Source of the DNA: JANQMY01 sp965228775
GTDB taxonomy: Bacteria > Pseudomonadota > Alphaproteobacteria > JANQMY01
Length of the DNA stretch: 64,000 bases
Direction: 5' to 3'
NCBI GenBank assembly: GCA_965228775.1
Contig: OZ245840.1
Coordinates: forward strand, 4,774,001-4,838,000
Shown: positions 26,280 through 34,226 of the stretch, piece by piece
How the letters are laid out: every line of letters starts with the position of its first letter
How positions within the stretch are numbered: position 1 is the stretch's first letter
Translations under genes and position numbers: made by a program
Notes under the pieces: model-generated
Told to the model about the DNA's origin: nothing
Databases searched by the model: none
The model's input: only the letters and a program-made list of their open reading frames with translations

Positions 26280-26933
26280 CTATTCAGCGGGCAAAAGTGG
26301 GGTCAAGATTTCTTCGAATCTTTCGAACGGTAAGGCACCACTGTACTTCTCGCCGTTCACAAAAAAGGTCGGGGTTGACCTAATCCCCAGTTCCCGTCCG
26401 CTCTCCTGCACTGTCTTTACGCGTTCATATAACGATTCGTCTTCAAGGCAGGAGTCGAATTGCGCTCTGCCGACGCCTGCTTTGCGTGCTATTGCGGCCA
26501 GAGCATCTTTCCTGTTTTCCGGCCGCGCCGCGATCCAGGTGTTCTGTTCTTCAAACAGCAGGTCGATGGCGGCGTAGTAGTTGCCTTCACCAATGCAGTG
26601 GGCCGTAACAAAGGCGGCCGCCGCAAACTGGTCGAGAGGGAATTCTCTAAGGATATAGCGGACTTTGCCCGTCTCGATGTATTTTTCCTTTAACTGCGGA
26701 TAGGTCTCGTTGTGGAACGTTGCGCAGTGCCCGCATGTCATCGATGCATATTCGATGATGGTGACGGGAGCGTCTTCGCTGCCGACGGCCACGTCAGTTT
26801 CCAATGCCGCGATCTCAGTCGAGCTTGAAGTGGTCTCGGCGCCTTCGGTGTTTTCACCGCATGCGGATAGGAACAAGGCGGCAAATACGGAAAGGGCAAA
26901 AGCGCGCGCGTTGAAGGGGAAGGCTTTAAACAT
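26280..26933 (-). CDS. DsbA family thiol:disulfide oxidoreductase, lipoprotein
   Basis: From the ATG at 26933 the protein has 217 residues. It begins with a signal sequence ending in LSAC, whose Cys25 makes a good lipobox, so it is probably membrane-anchored on the periplasmic side. The thioredoxin-fold active site is CGHC (67-70), and the cis-proline segment is STPTFFVNG. Such DsbA/DsbG-like proteins oxidise or isomerise periplasmic disulfides; the partner is not in the window. The open frame extends 21 codons further upstream. It lies between the DciA-like gene and smc. Confidence 0.9.
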   Translation of the reverse strand: MFKAFPFNARAFALSVFAALFLSACGENTEGAETTSSSTEIAALETDVAVGSEDAPVTIIEYASMTCGHCATFHNETYPQLKEKYIETGKVRYILREFPLDQFAAAAFVTAHCIGEGNYYAAIDLLFEEQNTWIAARPENRKDALAAIARKAGVGRAQFDSCLEDESLYERVKTVQESGRELGIRSTPTFFVNGEKYSGALPFERFEEILTPLLPAE

Positions 26934-26992
26934 CACCGGACAGAATCTCCAAATTAGGCAGCGCTGCAGTATAGGGGCAGGGGCCTTGGGGC

Positions 26993-27514
26993 TCAACGGC
27001 GCTCTCGCCGCGGATTGGACGATTGCCGAATGGTCTGGCCAAAGTTCTGAAGCGCACGCCGCAGATTGTCGTTTTCAATGCCCGAGGCGGCTTCGGCGAC
27101 TTCCGATTTTTCCGCCGGTTTCAAAGGTCTTACGCGTCTTGGCAGGGGACCGTTTTCCAGAGAGACCGGGCCTTGTATCAATTTGATGCGGTTGATCGCC
27201 TGACGTCCCAAGAACCGGTTCAGCCGATCCAGAATTTGCGGGATCGAATATTGGACATCCAAGCTGCGATAGCCGGCGACGCGCACCACCAATGTGGCGC
27301 CTTGCTGGCGATGGGAAGGGCGGCTGAGTTTTACGGGCACACAGTCTTGAGCAAGCTGCTGGCCGACGATTTCCGGCCAATGCTCGAACAGATGAAATTC
27401 ATGGAAGCCGAACTTTTTCAGGGCCGGTTTTGCGATGGGCGCAACCATCTGATCAAGGCGCATGGCGCCCCTTGGCTTTCGAATTCTGCTTGCCTTGTCT
27501 CTGCGCTTGGACAT
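26993..27514 (-). CDS. DUF721/DciA-like protein
   Basis: A 173-residue basic protein with a DUF721 domain (FHEFHLFEHWPEIVGQQLA, then LVVRVAGYRSLDVQYSIPQIL). DUF721 includes DciA, the helicase loader of bacteria that lack DnaC, so a role in replication initiation is plausible. The N terminus is rich in Arg and Lys. The C-terminal 60 residues are unlike other family members I can recall. It is divergent from mutY, with a 73-base gap that must hold both promoters. Confidence 0.82.
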   Translation of the reverse strand: MSKRRDKASRIRKPRGAMRLDQMVAPIAKPALKKFGFHEFHLFEHWPEIVGQQLAQDCVPVKLSRPSHRQQGATLVVRVAGYRSLDVQYSIPQILDRLNRFLGRQAINRIKLIQGPVSLENGPLPRRVRPLKPAEKSEVAEAASGIENDNLRRALQNFGQTIRQSSNPRRERR

Positions 27515-27587
27515 ATGTCCTCTTATAAGCCAGGGCCTTTCGTGTCCAACCCCTTATCGCATCCACTGCACCGATCACGGCGCATTT

Positions 27588-28724
27588 ATGGAGTTTCGTG
27601 CGCTGACTGTCCGTAAGCCCCAGCAAACCCGGCGCCCAAAGGAAGCTTCCTTAAGCAAACGGCTTTTGGCCTGGTATGACCGCCACCGCCGGGAATTGCC
27701 ATGGCGGTACGCGCCCGGTGAAAAAGCAGATCCATACCGGGTGTGGCTGTCAGAGATCATGTTGCAACAGACTACCGTTGCCACGGTGATTCCCTATTTC
27801 CAAAAGTTCACGGCTAAATGGCCGACCGTTGAGGCGCTGGCGGCGGCACCTCTGGATGACGTGCTTTTGGCTTGGGCCGGGCTTGGCTACTACGCCCGGG
27901 CCCGCAACCTGCACAAATGCGCGAAAGCCGTCACTGACGTGTTTGGAGGCTCCTTTCCTTCGGATGTAGCCGATCTGCAATCCTTGCCCGGTATTGGGCC
28001 ATATACAGCGGCGGCTATTTCCGCGATCGCTTTTGACCGGCATGCGACTCCCGTGGATGGCAATATCGAGCGGGTCATGGCGCGCCTTCACAATGTGCAG
28101 ACACCGTTGCCGGATGCGAAGCCAGAACTTGTTCAGCTTGCGGAAAATCACACGCCGAAAAAGAGGAGTGGAGATTACGCCCAGGCATTGATGGATCTGG
28201 GGGCCACTATTTGTACGCCCCGAAACCCGGATTGTGGGAGCTGTCCGTGCACTTCCCTTTGTGCCGCCCTGACGAAGGGCACCGCAGACGCCTTGCCGAA
28301 GAAGCGCCCCAAGCCGGAGAAACCAACCCGCAGAGGGACAATCTACTGGCTGGAATGGCCAAAGGGTCATGTGCTGATACGAAAGCGGCCTGAAAAGGGT
28401 CTTCTCGGTGGCTTGTGGGAGATTCCGTCGACGGATTGGCTGACAGATCCCACAGCTCCACCATCGTTCCAACAGGCAATCGGCGGAAGTGAGCCGCAGG
28501 GCATTCAATGGACCCGTTTGCCAAAACCGGTCCGTCATACCTTTACCCACTTTCATTTGGAGCTCGACATATGTGTGGGCGTCGGAAAAGGGCGGGGCAA
28601 ACCGAAAGGCGAATGGGCCGCCGTGACGGCGTTGGAGAACTACGCTTTGCCGACTGTGATGAACAAAGTGGTCCGGCTTGTCATGGCAGACGCTGGACCG
28701 TTGTTTACAGACCAGGGCAAGTAA
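27588..28724 (+). CDS. mutY: A/G-specific adenine glycosylase
   Basis: A 378-residue base-excision enzyme removing adenine opposite 8-oxoguanine. The N-terminal catalytic domain has the SEIMLQQTTV motif with the catalytic Glu, and VDGNIERV with the catalytic Asp. The 4Fe-4S ligands follow the C-x6-C-x2-C-x5-C spacing in ICTPRNPDCGSCPCTSLC. The C-terminal Nudix-like domain (residues about 240-370) recognises 8-oxoguanine. I use the ATG at 27588; the frame is open further upstream into the divergent gene. Confidence 0.96.
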   Translation: MEFRALTVRKPQQTRRPKEASLSKRLLAWYDRHRRELPWRYAPGEKADPYRVWLSEIMLQQTTVATVIPYFQKFTAKWPTVEALAAAPLDDVLLAWAGLGYYARARNLHKCAKAVTDVFGGSFPSDVADLQSLPGIGPYTAAAISAIAFDRHATPVDGNIERVMARLHNVQTPLPDAKPELVQLAENHTPKKRSGDYAQALMDLGATICTPRNPDCGSCPCTSLCAALTKGTADALPKKRPKPEKPTRRGTIYWLEWPKGHVLIRKRPEKGLLGGLWEIPSTDWLTDPTAPPSFQQAIGGSEPQGIQWTRLPKPVRHTFTHFHLELDICVGVGKGRGKPKGEWAAVTALENYALPTVMNKVVRLVMADAGPLFTDQGK

Positions 28725-28731
28725 AACCGAG

Positions 28732-28832
28732 TGTCATCCTCACGAAAGTGAGGATCCAGTAGACATTGTTCGTGAGACTTAGACACGCCACGGATTACTG
28801 GATCCTCGATCAGCTTCGCCGTCGAGGATGAC
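28732..28832. repeat. Palindromic intergenic repeat element (about 100 bp)
   Basis: The ends are inverted (TGTCATCCTC and GAGGATGACA) and each arm contains its own hairpin (28737-28754, and a second about 28802-28828). The motif of TCATCCTC plus GGATCC-type arms matches dispersed palindromic repeats common in alphaproteobacterial genomes. It carries no coding sequence. It lies 7 bases after mutY and may act as a transcript 3' end. A related but different repeat is at 33526-33628. Confidence 0.7.
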
Positions 28833-29079
28833 AAAATCACAATCTGCTGGAAGGTGCATTCTCGGCGAGCTTCGCTTCACAAATGGGCGTAACGCATGGG
28901 CGCATGGGGTTGATCCAAGTTTTTGCGTTGTGTCCTGCCTAACCTCCCCACAAGGGGGAGGTTGGGGGGCCGAGAAAAAGGGCTCTGACCCCTTTTTTCC
29001 AACTTCATCTTATTCACTTCTCAAAGAGCGGCCTCCGGAAAATAGGATAAGCTTATATCCCACAGGCCGCAATGAGGGG
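28833..29079. other. Gene-free stretch with two hairpins between mutY and ccrM
   Basis: Together with the repeat before it, this makes 355 bases without a gene. It holds a stem of AACCTCCCC with GGGGAGGTT (28941-28963) and a separate terminator-like hairpin at 28975-28997. Open frames here (for example 28828-29238) run into ccrM and show no family resemblance, so I call no gene. Confidence 0.6.
28975..28997. terminator. Putative bidirectional terminator downstream of ccrM and mutY
   Basis: AAAAAGGG (28975-28982) pairs with CCCTTTTT (28990-28997) around a 7-base loop. With the flanking runs of A and T it could terminate ccrM on the reverse strand or mutY on the forward strand. The GC part of the stem is short, so strength is uncertain. 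Confidence 0.55.
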
Positions 29080-30195
29080 TTAGTGAAGCTCTTGGCGAAG
29101 CTGCTGGCGCAACACATCGATGGGGGCGAGTTTGCCCTTGTGTTCGAAGTGCCAAAACGTCCAGCCGTTGCAAGCATCAAGACCCTGAACGGTCGCGGCC
29201 ACTTTGTGAATGGAGCCGGAGGCATCCGCCGCGGATAGGCTGCCGTCGGCGCGGATGCGCGCGGCGTGGCGCCGGGCAGGGCCATAAAGCGTCGCGCCCG
29301 GTTTCAACATACCTCGTTCCACCAACCAGCCGAACGGAATGCGGGGCTGTGCTTTCTTCGGCGGCGTTACGGCAATTTCTTTCTCCGTAGGCTCGCCAAT
29401 GGCTGCGATCCGGTCATAGGCATATTTCAGATAAGGCTTATTGCGTTCGATGCCGATGAAATCGCGGCCAAGCTTTTTGGCGACCGCGCCAGTGGTGCCC
29501 GTCCCGAAAAAGGGGTCCAACACAACATCGCCCGGATTTGTCGATGCCAAGAGAACGCGATGCAGAAGCGATTCCGGCTTTTGGGTTGGATGTGCCTTGT
29601 TGCCGTCGGCGTCTTTCAGACGTTCCTGTCCGGTGCAGATCGGGAGGACCCAATCCGACCGCATTTGGAGGTCTTCGTTGAGGGCCTTCATGGAATCGTA
29701 GTTGAACGTATAAGTCTTCTGCCGTGCATCACGGGCAGCCCAAATCAGCGTTTCGTGGGCGTTCGTAAAACGGCGGCCTTTGAAGTTCGGCATGGGGTTG
29801 CTCTTGCGCCAGATGACGTCATTCAAAATCCAATAGTCCAAATCCTGTAACGCGGCCCCCACCCGGAAAATGTTGTGATAGCTGCCGATCACCCATAAAG
29901 CGCCGTTCGGTTTCAGGATGCGTTTTGCGGCTGCAAGCCAATCGCGCGTGAAGGTGTCGTATTCCTCGAAACTCGAAAACTTGTCCCAGGCATCATCGAC
30001 GCCATCCACGCGGCTGTTGTCGGGGCGGTGCAATTCCTTTTCAAGCTGCAGGTAATAGGGCGGGTCAGCGAAAACCAGATCGACACTTCCCGCAGGCAGA
30101 TTGTTCATCACGTCAATGCAGCTGCCTTCGATGATGCGGTTCCGCGGTAGGTCTTCTTTGGATGAATTCTTACTTTTGGCAGAAGGTCTCGCCAT
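29080..30195 (-). CDS. ccrM: CcrM-type GANTC adenine-N6 DNA methyltransferase
   Basis: From the ATG at 30195 the enzyme has 371 residues, close to the size of Caulobacter CcrM. The catalytic DPPY lies at 44-47 and the S-adenosylmethionine motif FFGTGTTG near residue 235. The order (catalytic motif first) and the C-terminal extension with the WTFWHFEHKGKLAPID segment match CcrM rather than restriction-associated methylases. CcrM methylates the adenine of GANTC once per cell cycle and couples replication to gene expression. No restriction gene is adjacent. GANTC sites cluster in its promoter. Confidence 0.95.
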   Translation of the reverse strand: MARPSAKSKNSSKEDLPRNRIIEGSCIDVMNNLPAGSVDLVFADPPYYLQLEKELHRPDNSRVDGVDDAWDKFSSFEEYDTFTRDWLAAAKRILKPNGALWVIGSYHNIFRVGAALQDLDYWILNDVIWRKSNPMPNFKGRRFTNAHETLIWAARDARQKTYTFNYDSMKALNEDLQMRSDWVLPICTGQERLKDADGNKAHPTQKPESLLHRVLLASTNPGDVVLDPFFGTGTTGAVAKKLGRDFIGIERNKPYLKYAYDRIAAIGEPTEKEIAVTPPKKAQPRIPFGWLVERGMLKPGATLYGPARRHAARIRADGSLSAADASGSIHKVAATVQGLDACNGWTFWHFEHKGKLAPIDVLRQQLRQELH

Positions 30196-30243
30196 GCCTG
30201 GATGCCCCGTCCTCAATAATCAAATCAGTCGAGGCGCGATCCT

Positions 30244-30301
30244 GAGTCACCAGGATTCCCAGGTCAATAATTTTTTTGAATCAATAGGTTAACGAAGAGT
30301 C
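30244..30301 (-). promoter_or_regulatory. GANTC cluster in the ccrM promoter region
   Basis: Four GANTC sites fall within 58 bases upstream of ccrM: GAGTC 30244-30248, GATTC 30254-30258, GAATC 30278-30282 and GAGTC 30297-30301 (the last two overlap the end of rnhB). By chance one is expected about every 256 bases. In Caulobacter the ccrM promoter also contains GANTC sites whose methylation state controls it, so autoregulation here is a reasonable inference. Confidence 0.75.
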
Positions 30302-30910
30302 TTCGCTCAACATCTTGTGTATGGGGGCGAAGGAACGGCGATGATGTGGTGTTATCCCATGGCTTTCGAGGCCATCCCTGTGCTCTCGTGTCCCATACCC
30401 TTTGTTCCGTTCCCAGCCATAGCCCGCATAGTCTTCGGCCAGTTTTGACATCAACCGGTCGCGTTCCACTTTGGCAACGATGGAAGCGGCAGCGATGGAA
30501 GCGGAAATCTGGTCCCCTTTGATAACGGTTTGGACAGGGCACGGAAGATCCGGCGCTTTGTTTCCGTCCACCAAAACCAGCCCTGGGCTTTGCGAAAGAC
30601 CTTCGACCGCACGGCGCATGGCAAGGAATGTTGCCTGTAGAATGTTGAGATCATCGATCTCGCTCACGGAGGCTGATCCGATGCTCACATCGGCTTGCTG
30701 CCTGATGCGTTCGGCAAGGTCCTCCCGCTTTTGCGGGCTGAGTTTTTTAGAATCCTGGATGCCGTTGCAATCAAAGTTTTTGCCGGGGATGACCGCCGCC
30801 GTGACCACGGGCCCCGCCCACGGGCCCCGGCCCACTTCGTCAACACCGGCGATGATGAGGGTTGCCCCGGCGCGCGCGCGTTCGAAGTCTTCGATGGAGA
30901 AATCAGGCAT
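30281..30910 (-). CDS. rnhB: Ribonuclease HII
   Basis: A 209-residue enzyme cleaving at ribonucleotides embedded in DNA. The first catalytic pair is Asp24-Glu25 in AGVDEVGRGPWAGPV; further acidic motifs follow in VLVDGNKAPD and IVAKVERDR. The C-terminal HHRRSFAPI is conserved. The ATG at 30910 gives the usual length; a TTG at 30964 would add 18 residues and overlap the radical SAM gene. Its last bases overlap the GANTC-rich ccrM control region, and rnhB next to ccrM is a common alphaproteobacterial pairing. Confidence 0.95.
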   Translation of the reverse strand: MPDFSIEDFERARAGATLIIAGVDEVGRGPWAGPVVTAAVIPGKNFDCNGIQDSKKLSPQKREDLAERIRQQADVSIGSASVSEIDDLNILQATFLAMRRAVEGLSQSPGLVLVDGNKAPDLPCPVQTVIKGDQISASIAAASIVAKVERDRLMSKLAEDYAGYGWERNKGYGTREHRDGLESHGITPHHRRSFAPIHKMLSEDSSLTY

Positions 30911-30960
30911 GGGTGGAGGATAGGTGATTCTCTTCGATGTTTGTGCCTGGCCAGCCCACT

Positions 30961-32082
30961 TCAAAAGAGAGTCAACTGCCCATCCTCCACCGGGGGGCGT
31001 TCGAATTTGGACAGATCAAGTTTGAACGATGCCATCTGAAATCCGAATTTTCGCCGGGCAAGATGGAAACGTTTTGAAATCAGTTCCGCATAGGGGCCTT
31101 CCCCAACCATGCGCTTGTGCCACTGGGCGTCATAATCGACACCGCCCCTCATATCGCGCAAAACGGAAATGACGTGCGCCGCGCGATCGGGGTATTCCTC
31201 CACCAGCCATTCTCTGAACAGATCTTTGATTTCAAGAGGCATGCGCAACAGCACATAGCCGGCTTCGCCGGCACCGCGCTCCCGAGCTTTCTCGAGAATG
31301 GACTCAATTTCGTGATCATTGATGGCGGGAACAACAGGCGCCACCATAACGGCGGTTGGAATGCCCGCCTCATTCAGGGCGCGCAGCGCGTTTAGCCGCT
31401 TAGTGGGTGTTGACGCGCGGGGTTCCATTTTGCGGGCGGTTTTGCGGTCAAGCGTCGTGACGGAAATGGCGACCTTGGTGAGGCGTTTTTGTGCCAGCTT
31501 TTGAAGAACATCAATGTCTCGAACCACAAGGTCAGATTTGGTGACAATCGAGACAGGATGGCTGAAGCGCTCCAACACTTGCAGCACGCTTCGTGTGATT
31601 TCCATTTTCTTTTCGAGCGGTTGATACGGGTCCGTGTTTGTTCCCATGGCGATAACGCGCGGCTTGTAGCTGCGCCGCCGAAGTTCTTTTTCCAACAGCT
31701 CGGCTGCCTTCGGTTTCGCGAAAAGCTTGCTTTCAAAATCGAGGCCTGGGGACAGGCCAAGGTAAGCATGGGTCGGGCGGGCGAAGCAGTAGATGCAGCC
31801 ATGCTCGCAGCCGCGATAGGGATTGATCGACCGGTCGAAGGAAATGTCCGGTGACTGGTTCCGGGCAATGATGGTGCGCGTTGAATCAATGGTCACGGTC
31901 GTGCGCAGGGGGACCGGGTCATCCGGGTGCCAACCGTCATCCACAAGTTCGGTGTTGGAGGTTTCAAAGCGCCCGGCCTTGTTTGTCACAGCCCCGCGGC
32001 CGCGCCGTTCTTCCTGACGAATACCGATTTCTTCAGGCCGCACATTTTCTGTGCAATTACTCTTTGGACCTGTGTCTTTCAT
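30961..32082 (-). CDS. Radical SAM protein, spore-photolyase-like (PA0069 type)
   Basis: From the ATG at 32082 the protein has 373 residues. The 4Fe-4S cysteines are Cys92, Cys96 and Cys99 in CEHGCIYC, in the context INPYRGCEHGC typical of the family related to spore photoproduct lyase (SplB). The following AMGTNTDPYQPLEKK and SIVTKSDLVVRD segments are also conserved. Its reaction is unknown; DNA repair is only suggested by family distance. The frame extends upstream over the divergent glycosyltransferase, which I reject. It precedes rnhB by 50 bases. Confidence 0.85.
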   Translation of the reverse strand: MKDTGPKSNCTENVRPEEIGIRQEERRGRGAVTNKAGRFETSNTELVDDGWHPDDPVPLRTTVTIDSTRTIIARNQSPDISFDRSINPYRGCEHGCIYCFARPTHAYLGLSPGLDFESKLFAKPKAAELLEKELRRRSYKPRVIAMGTNTDPYQPLEKKMEITRSVLQVLERFSHPVSIVTKSDLVVRDIDVLQKLAQKRLTKVAISVTTLDRKTARKMEPRASTPTKRLNALRALNEAGIPTAVMVAPVVPAINDHEIESILEKARERGAGEAGYVLLRMPLEIKDLFREWLVEEYPDRAAHVISVLRDMRGGVDYDAQWHKRMVGEGPYAELISKRFHLARRKFGFQMASFKLDLSKFERPPVEDGQLTLF

Positions 32083-32172
32083 GCCGCAAGAGTAGCGTTC
32101 ATGATAGAACAAAACAAGAACAATTGTCTCTTGGCGTGTTCGCAGACGCCGGATTGTCATATATTGCACTGC

Positions 32173-32877
32173 ATGATCAGTGTAATCATTCCAACTCTCA
32201 ATTCTGAGCGGACATTGCCGCGAACGCTCGCCTGTCTCATTCCGCCGACCGTCAAAGGGACGGTGCGGGAAGTGATCATTGTCGACGGCGGGTCTGTGGA
32301 CGGCACGGCCTCTGTGGCGGAAACCACCGGCGCCAAGTTCGTGACGGCCCCCAGAGGGCGCGGGCATCAAATGCGCGAGGGCGGCCAGGTAGCCAAAAGC
32401 GATTGGCTGCTGTTCCTCCATAGCGACACAGTTCTGATGCCCGAATGGAGCGACGAGGTGGAAGCCTTCATAGAGCGCGTCGAGCGTGCTTATGACGGCA
32501 CCCGGGAATCGGGTGAAGTGGCCGGCGTGTTTAAGTTTTCACTAGATGACTTCCGGCCGTCAGCCCGCCGTTTGGAATGGTGGGTGGCCTTGCGTTGTAA
32601 GCTTGCCGGGCTTCCGTATGGCGACCAAGGTTTGCTCATCAGCAAGGAATTCTACGATCGCATTGGCGGGTTTTCCGAAATGCCGTTGATGGAAGATGTG
32701 GATATTGTCCGACGCATTGGCCGGAAGCGCCTCGTCTTTCTGCGGTCGGAAGCGGTGACCAGTGCGGATCGCTATCGCAAGGAAGGCTATGCCCTCCGTC
32801 CGTTGCGCAATATGGCGTGCCTGACGCTCTATTATCTCGGTGTGCCCACCAGCGTCATTTCAAGGATTTACGGCTGA
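32173..32877 (+). CDS. Family 2 glycosyltransferase, rSAM/selenodomain-associated type
   Basis: A 234-residue GT2 enzyme with SVIIPTLNSERTL at the N terminus, the DGGSVDGT nucleotide-sugar loop, the metal-binding HSDT motif in LLFLHSDTVLMP, and a late LMEDVDIVRRI segment. These features match the small glycosyltransferase family often found beside radical SAM genes (TIGR04283-like). The acceptor is unknown. The start is ATG 32173; the frame runs back over the divergent radical SAM gene, which is not real coding. The next gene follows by 13 bases. Confidence 0.88.
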   Translation: MISVIIPTLNSERTLPRTLACLIPPTVKGTVREVIIVDGGSVDGTASVAETTGAKFVTAPRGRGHQMREGGQVAKSDWLLFLHSDTVLMPEWSDEVEAFIERVERAYDGTRESGEVAGVFKFSLDDFRPSARRLEWWVALRCKLAGLPYGDQGLLISKEFYDRIGGFSEMPLMEDVDIVRRIGRKRLVFLRSEAVTSADRYRKEGYALRPLRNMACLTLYYLGVPTSVISRIYG

Positions 32878-32890
32878 GCCGCTTTTATCC

Positions 32891-33508
32891 GTGTACAAAC
32901 AGGTGATCATATTCGCCAAAGCGCCGAAGCTTGGCACAGTGAAAACCCGGCTGGCGGCGGGCGTGGGCAGCGTGGCGGCGGTGGCATACTATCGCCAATG
33001 GAGCGCGTCTGTCATTCGCAGGATCTCTTCGGATTCAAGATGGCGCACACACATTGCCGTGTCTCCGGATACGGAGGTATCAACCAATACCGGATGGGGC
33101 GGCGTTTGGCCCCGCCAGGTACGGCGTATTCCTCAGGGGGGCGGCGATTTAGGTCAGCGGATGTCGCGCTGTTTCCGGGAGGCACAGCCAGGACCGGTCA
33201 TCATTGTGGGCAGTGATATTCCCGATTTAACCGGATCTCATATTGAAACGGCGTTCCGTATGCTGATGTCCCATGATGCTGTTTTCGGTCCGGCGGATGA
33301 CGGCGGCTATTGGCTGATCGGGTTGTCCGCACGTGCGCGGAAACATGTACTGCTCAAGAATGTGAGATGGTCGACCGAACATGCGCTTGACGATACGCTC
33401 GCAAGCCTGGGGCCGGCCTGTAGTGTGGGCATGCTGACAGAACGCCTTGCGGATATCGATACCGTTGATGATCTAAGGGCTTGGCAGTTTTCTACTCAGG
33501 TTAGATAG
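32891..33508 (+). CDS. DUF2064 glycosyltransferase (rSAM-associated transferase 1)
   Basis: A 205-residue protein with IIFAKAPKLGTVKTRLA at the N terminus, GGGDLGQRM and IIVGSDIPDLT in the middle, then FGPADDGGYWLIGL. This is the DUF2064/TIGR04282 family with a GT-A-like fold, usually paired with the GT2 family encoded just before it. The GTG at 32891 is the best start, placing the first strand at the N terminus. The function is unknown; a sugar or nucleotide transferase role is inferred from fold alone. Confidence 0.87.
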   Translation: MYKQVIIFAKAPKLGTVKTRLAAGVGSVAAVAYYRQWSASVIRRISSDSRWRTHIAVSPDTEVSTNTGWGGVWPRQVRRIPQGGGDLGQRMSRCFREAQPGPVIIVGSDIPDLTGSHIETAFRMLMSHDAVFGPADDGGYWLIGLSARARKHVLLKNVRWSTEHALDDTLASLGPACSVGMLTERLADIDTVDDLRAWQFSTQVR

Positions 33509-33525
33509 CCAAAAGATGACATCAT

Positions 33526-33628
33526 TGTCATCGCGAGCCCGCATTTGCGGGCGTGGCGATCCAGAGCACAATGTTCCACCCAAGCGGCTCTGGATTGCTT
33601 CACCCGCGTTCGCGGGTTCGCAATGACG
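33526..33628. repeat. Palindromic intergenic repeat element (about 100 bp)
   Basis: The ends GTCATCGCGA (33527-33536) and TCGCAATGAC (33618-33627) are inverted with one mismatch. Internal arms contain CCCGC-type hairpins and a CCAGAGC/GCTCTGG pair. The pattern of GTCATTGCGAG plus a CTGGATTGCTTC arm matches dispersed palindromic repeats seen across Alphaproteobacteria. It fills most of the 163-base gap between the DUF2064 gene and moaB and contains no gene. Confidence 0.7.
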
Positions 33629-33671
33629 AGAGAGATGTGCTCAGTTCTTCCCAAAAAAAGACGATGGTCAA

Positions 33672-34211
33672 TTAAGCGGTTTTGTGTTCTTCCAGCCGGG
33701 GGATGATTTCCACGAAGTTGCAGGGCCGATGGCGCGAATCCAATTGGTATTGGAAAATGCCGTCCCAAGCATCCTTGCAGGCGCCTGGCGACCCCGGAAC
33801 TGCAAAGAGCAGTGTGCCGCCCGCTATGCCCGCGCAGGCGCGTGACTGCATGGTTGAGGTGGCGACCGTCTGAAAGCTCACCATGTGGAAGACGGCGGAG
33901 AACCCATCGATTTCTTTTTCGAAGACGGACCGAAACGCTTCCGGTGTTACATCGCGGCCGGTGAGGCCCGTGCCGCCGGTTGAGATCACGGCGTCTACAT
34001 CCGGGCTGTCGATCCAGCTTTTGAGCTTCGCGACGATTGCAGGAATTTCATCTTTGACGATGGCTCTGTCCGCAAGCGTGTGGCCAGCATTCTCCAGACG
34101 GCCCACCAGGATCGATCCGGACTCATCGTCAGCAGCATGCCGGGAATCGGACACGGTCATAATCGCAATGCGGATGGGTTTGAATTCGCGGCTTTCGTCA
34201 ATTCCGGCCAT
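33672..34211 (-). CDS. moaB: Molybdenum cofactor biosynthesis protein B
   Basis: A 179-residue MoaB/MogA-family protein. The N-terminal IRIAIMTVSDSR and the ISTGGTGLTGRDVTPEA molybdopterin-binding loop are diagnostic, and the late LFAVPGSPGACKDAW matches the MoaB branch. It acts in adenylylation of molybdopterin before molybdenum insertion. No other molybdenum cofactor gene is within the window. It follows the lytic transglycosylase gene by 15 bases on the same strand, so the two may share a transcript. Confidence 0.93.
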   Translation of the reverse strand: MAGIDESREFKPIRIAIMTVSDSRHAADDESGSILVGRLENAGHTLADRAIVKDEIPAIVAKLKSWIDSPDVDAVISTGGTGLTGRDVTPEAFRSVFEKEIDGFSAVFHMVSFQTVATSTMQSRACAGIAGGTLLFAVPGSPGACKDAWDGIFQYQLDSRHRPCNFVEIIPRLEEHKTA

Positions 34212-34226
34212 GTTCTTGCCTGTGCA

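Noticed and set aside
29080..30195. Restriction-modification system around ccrM
   Set aside because: No endonuclease gene is adjacent. The sequence, size and rnhB neighbour fit a solitary cell-cycle methyltransferase.
11699..30910. Two RNase H genes as a sign of duplication or transfer
   Set aside because: They are RNase HI and RNase HII, unrelated enzymes that most bacteria encode together. Both sit in conserved contexts.
32083..32421. Upstream extension of the radical SAM frame
   Set aside because: It would overlap the divergent glycosyltransferase, and its sequence is low-complexity with no conservation signal.
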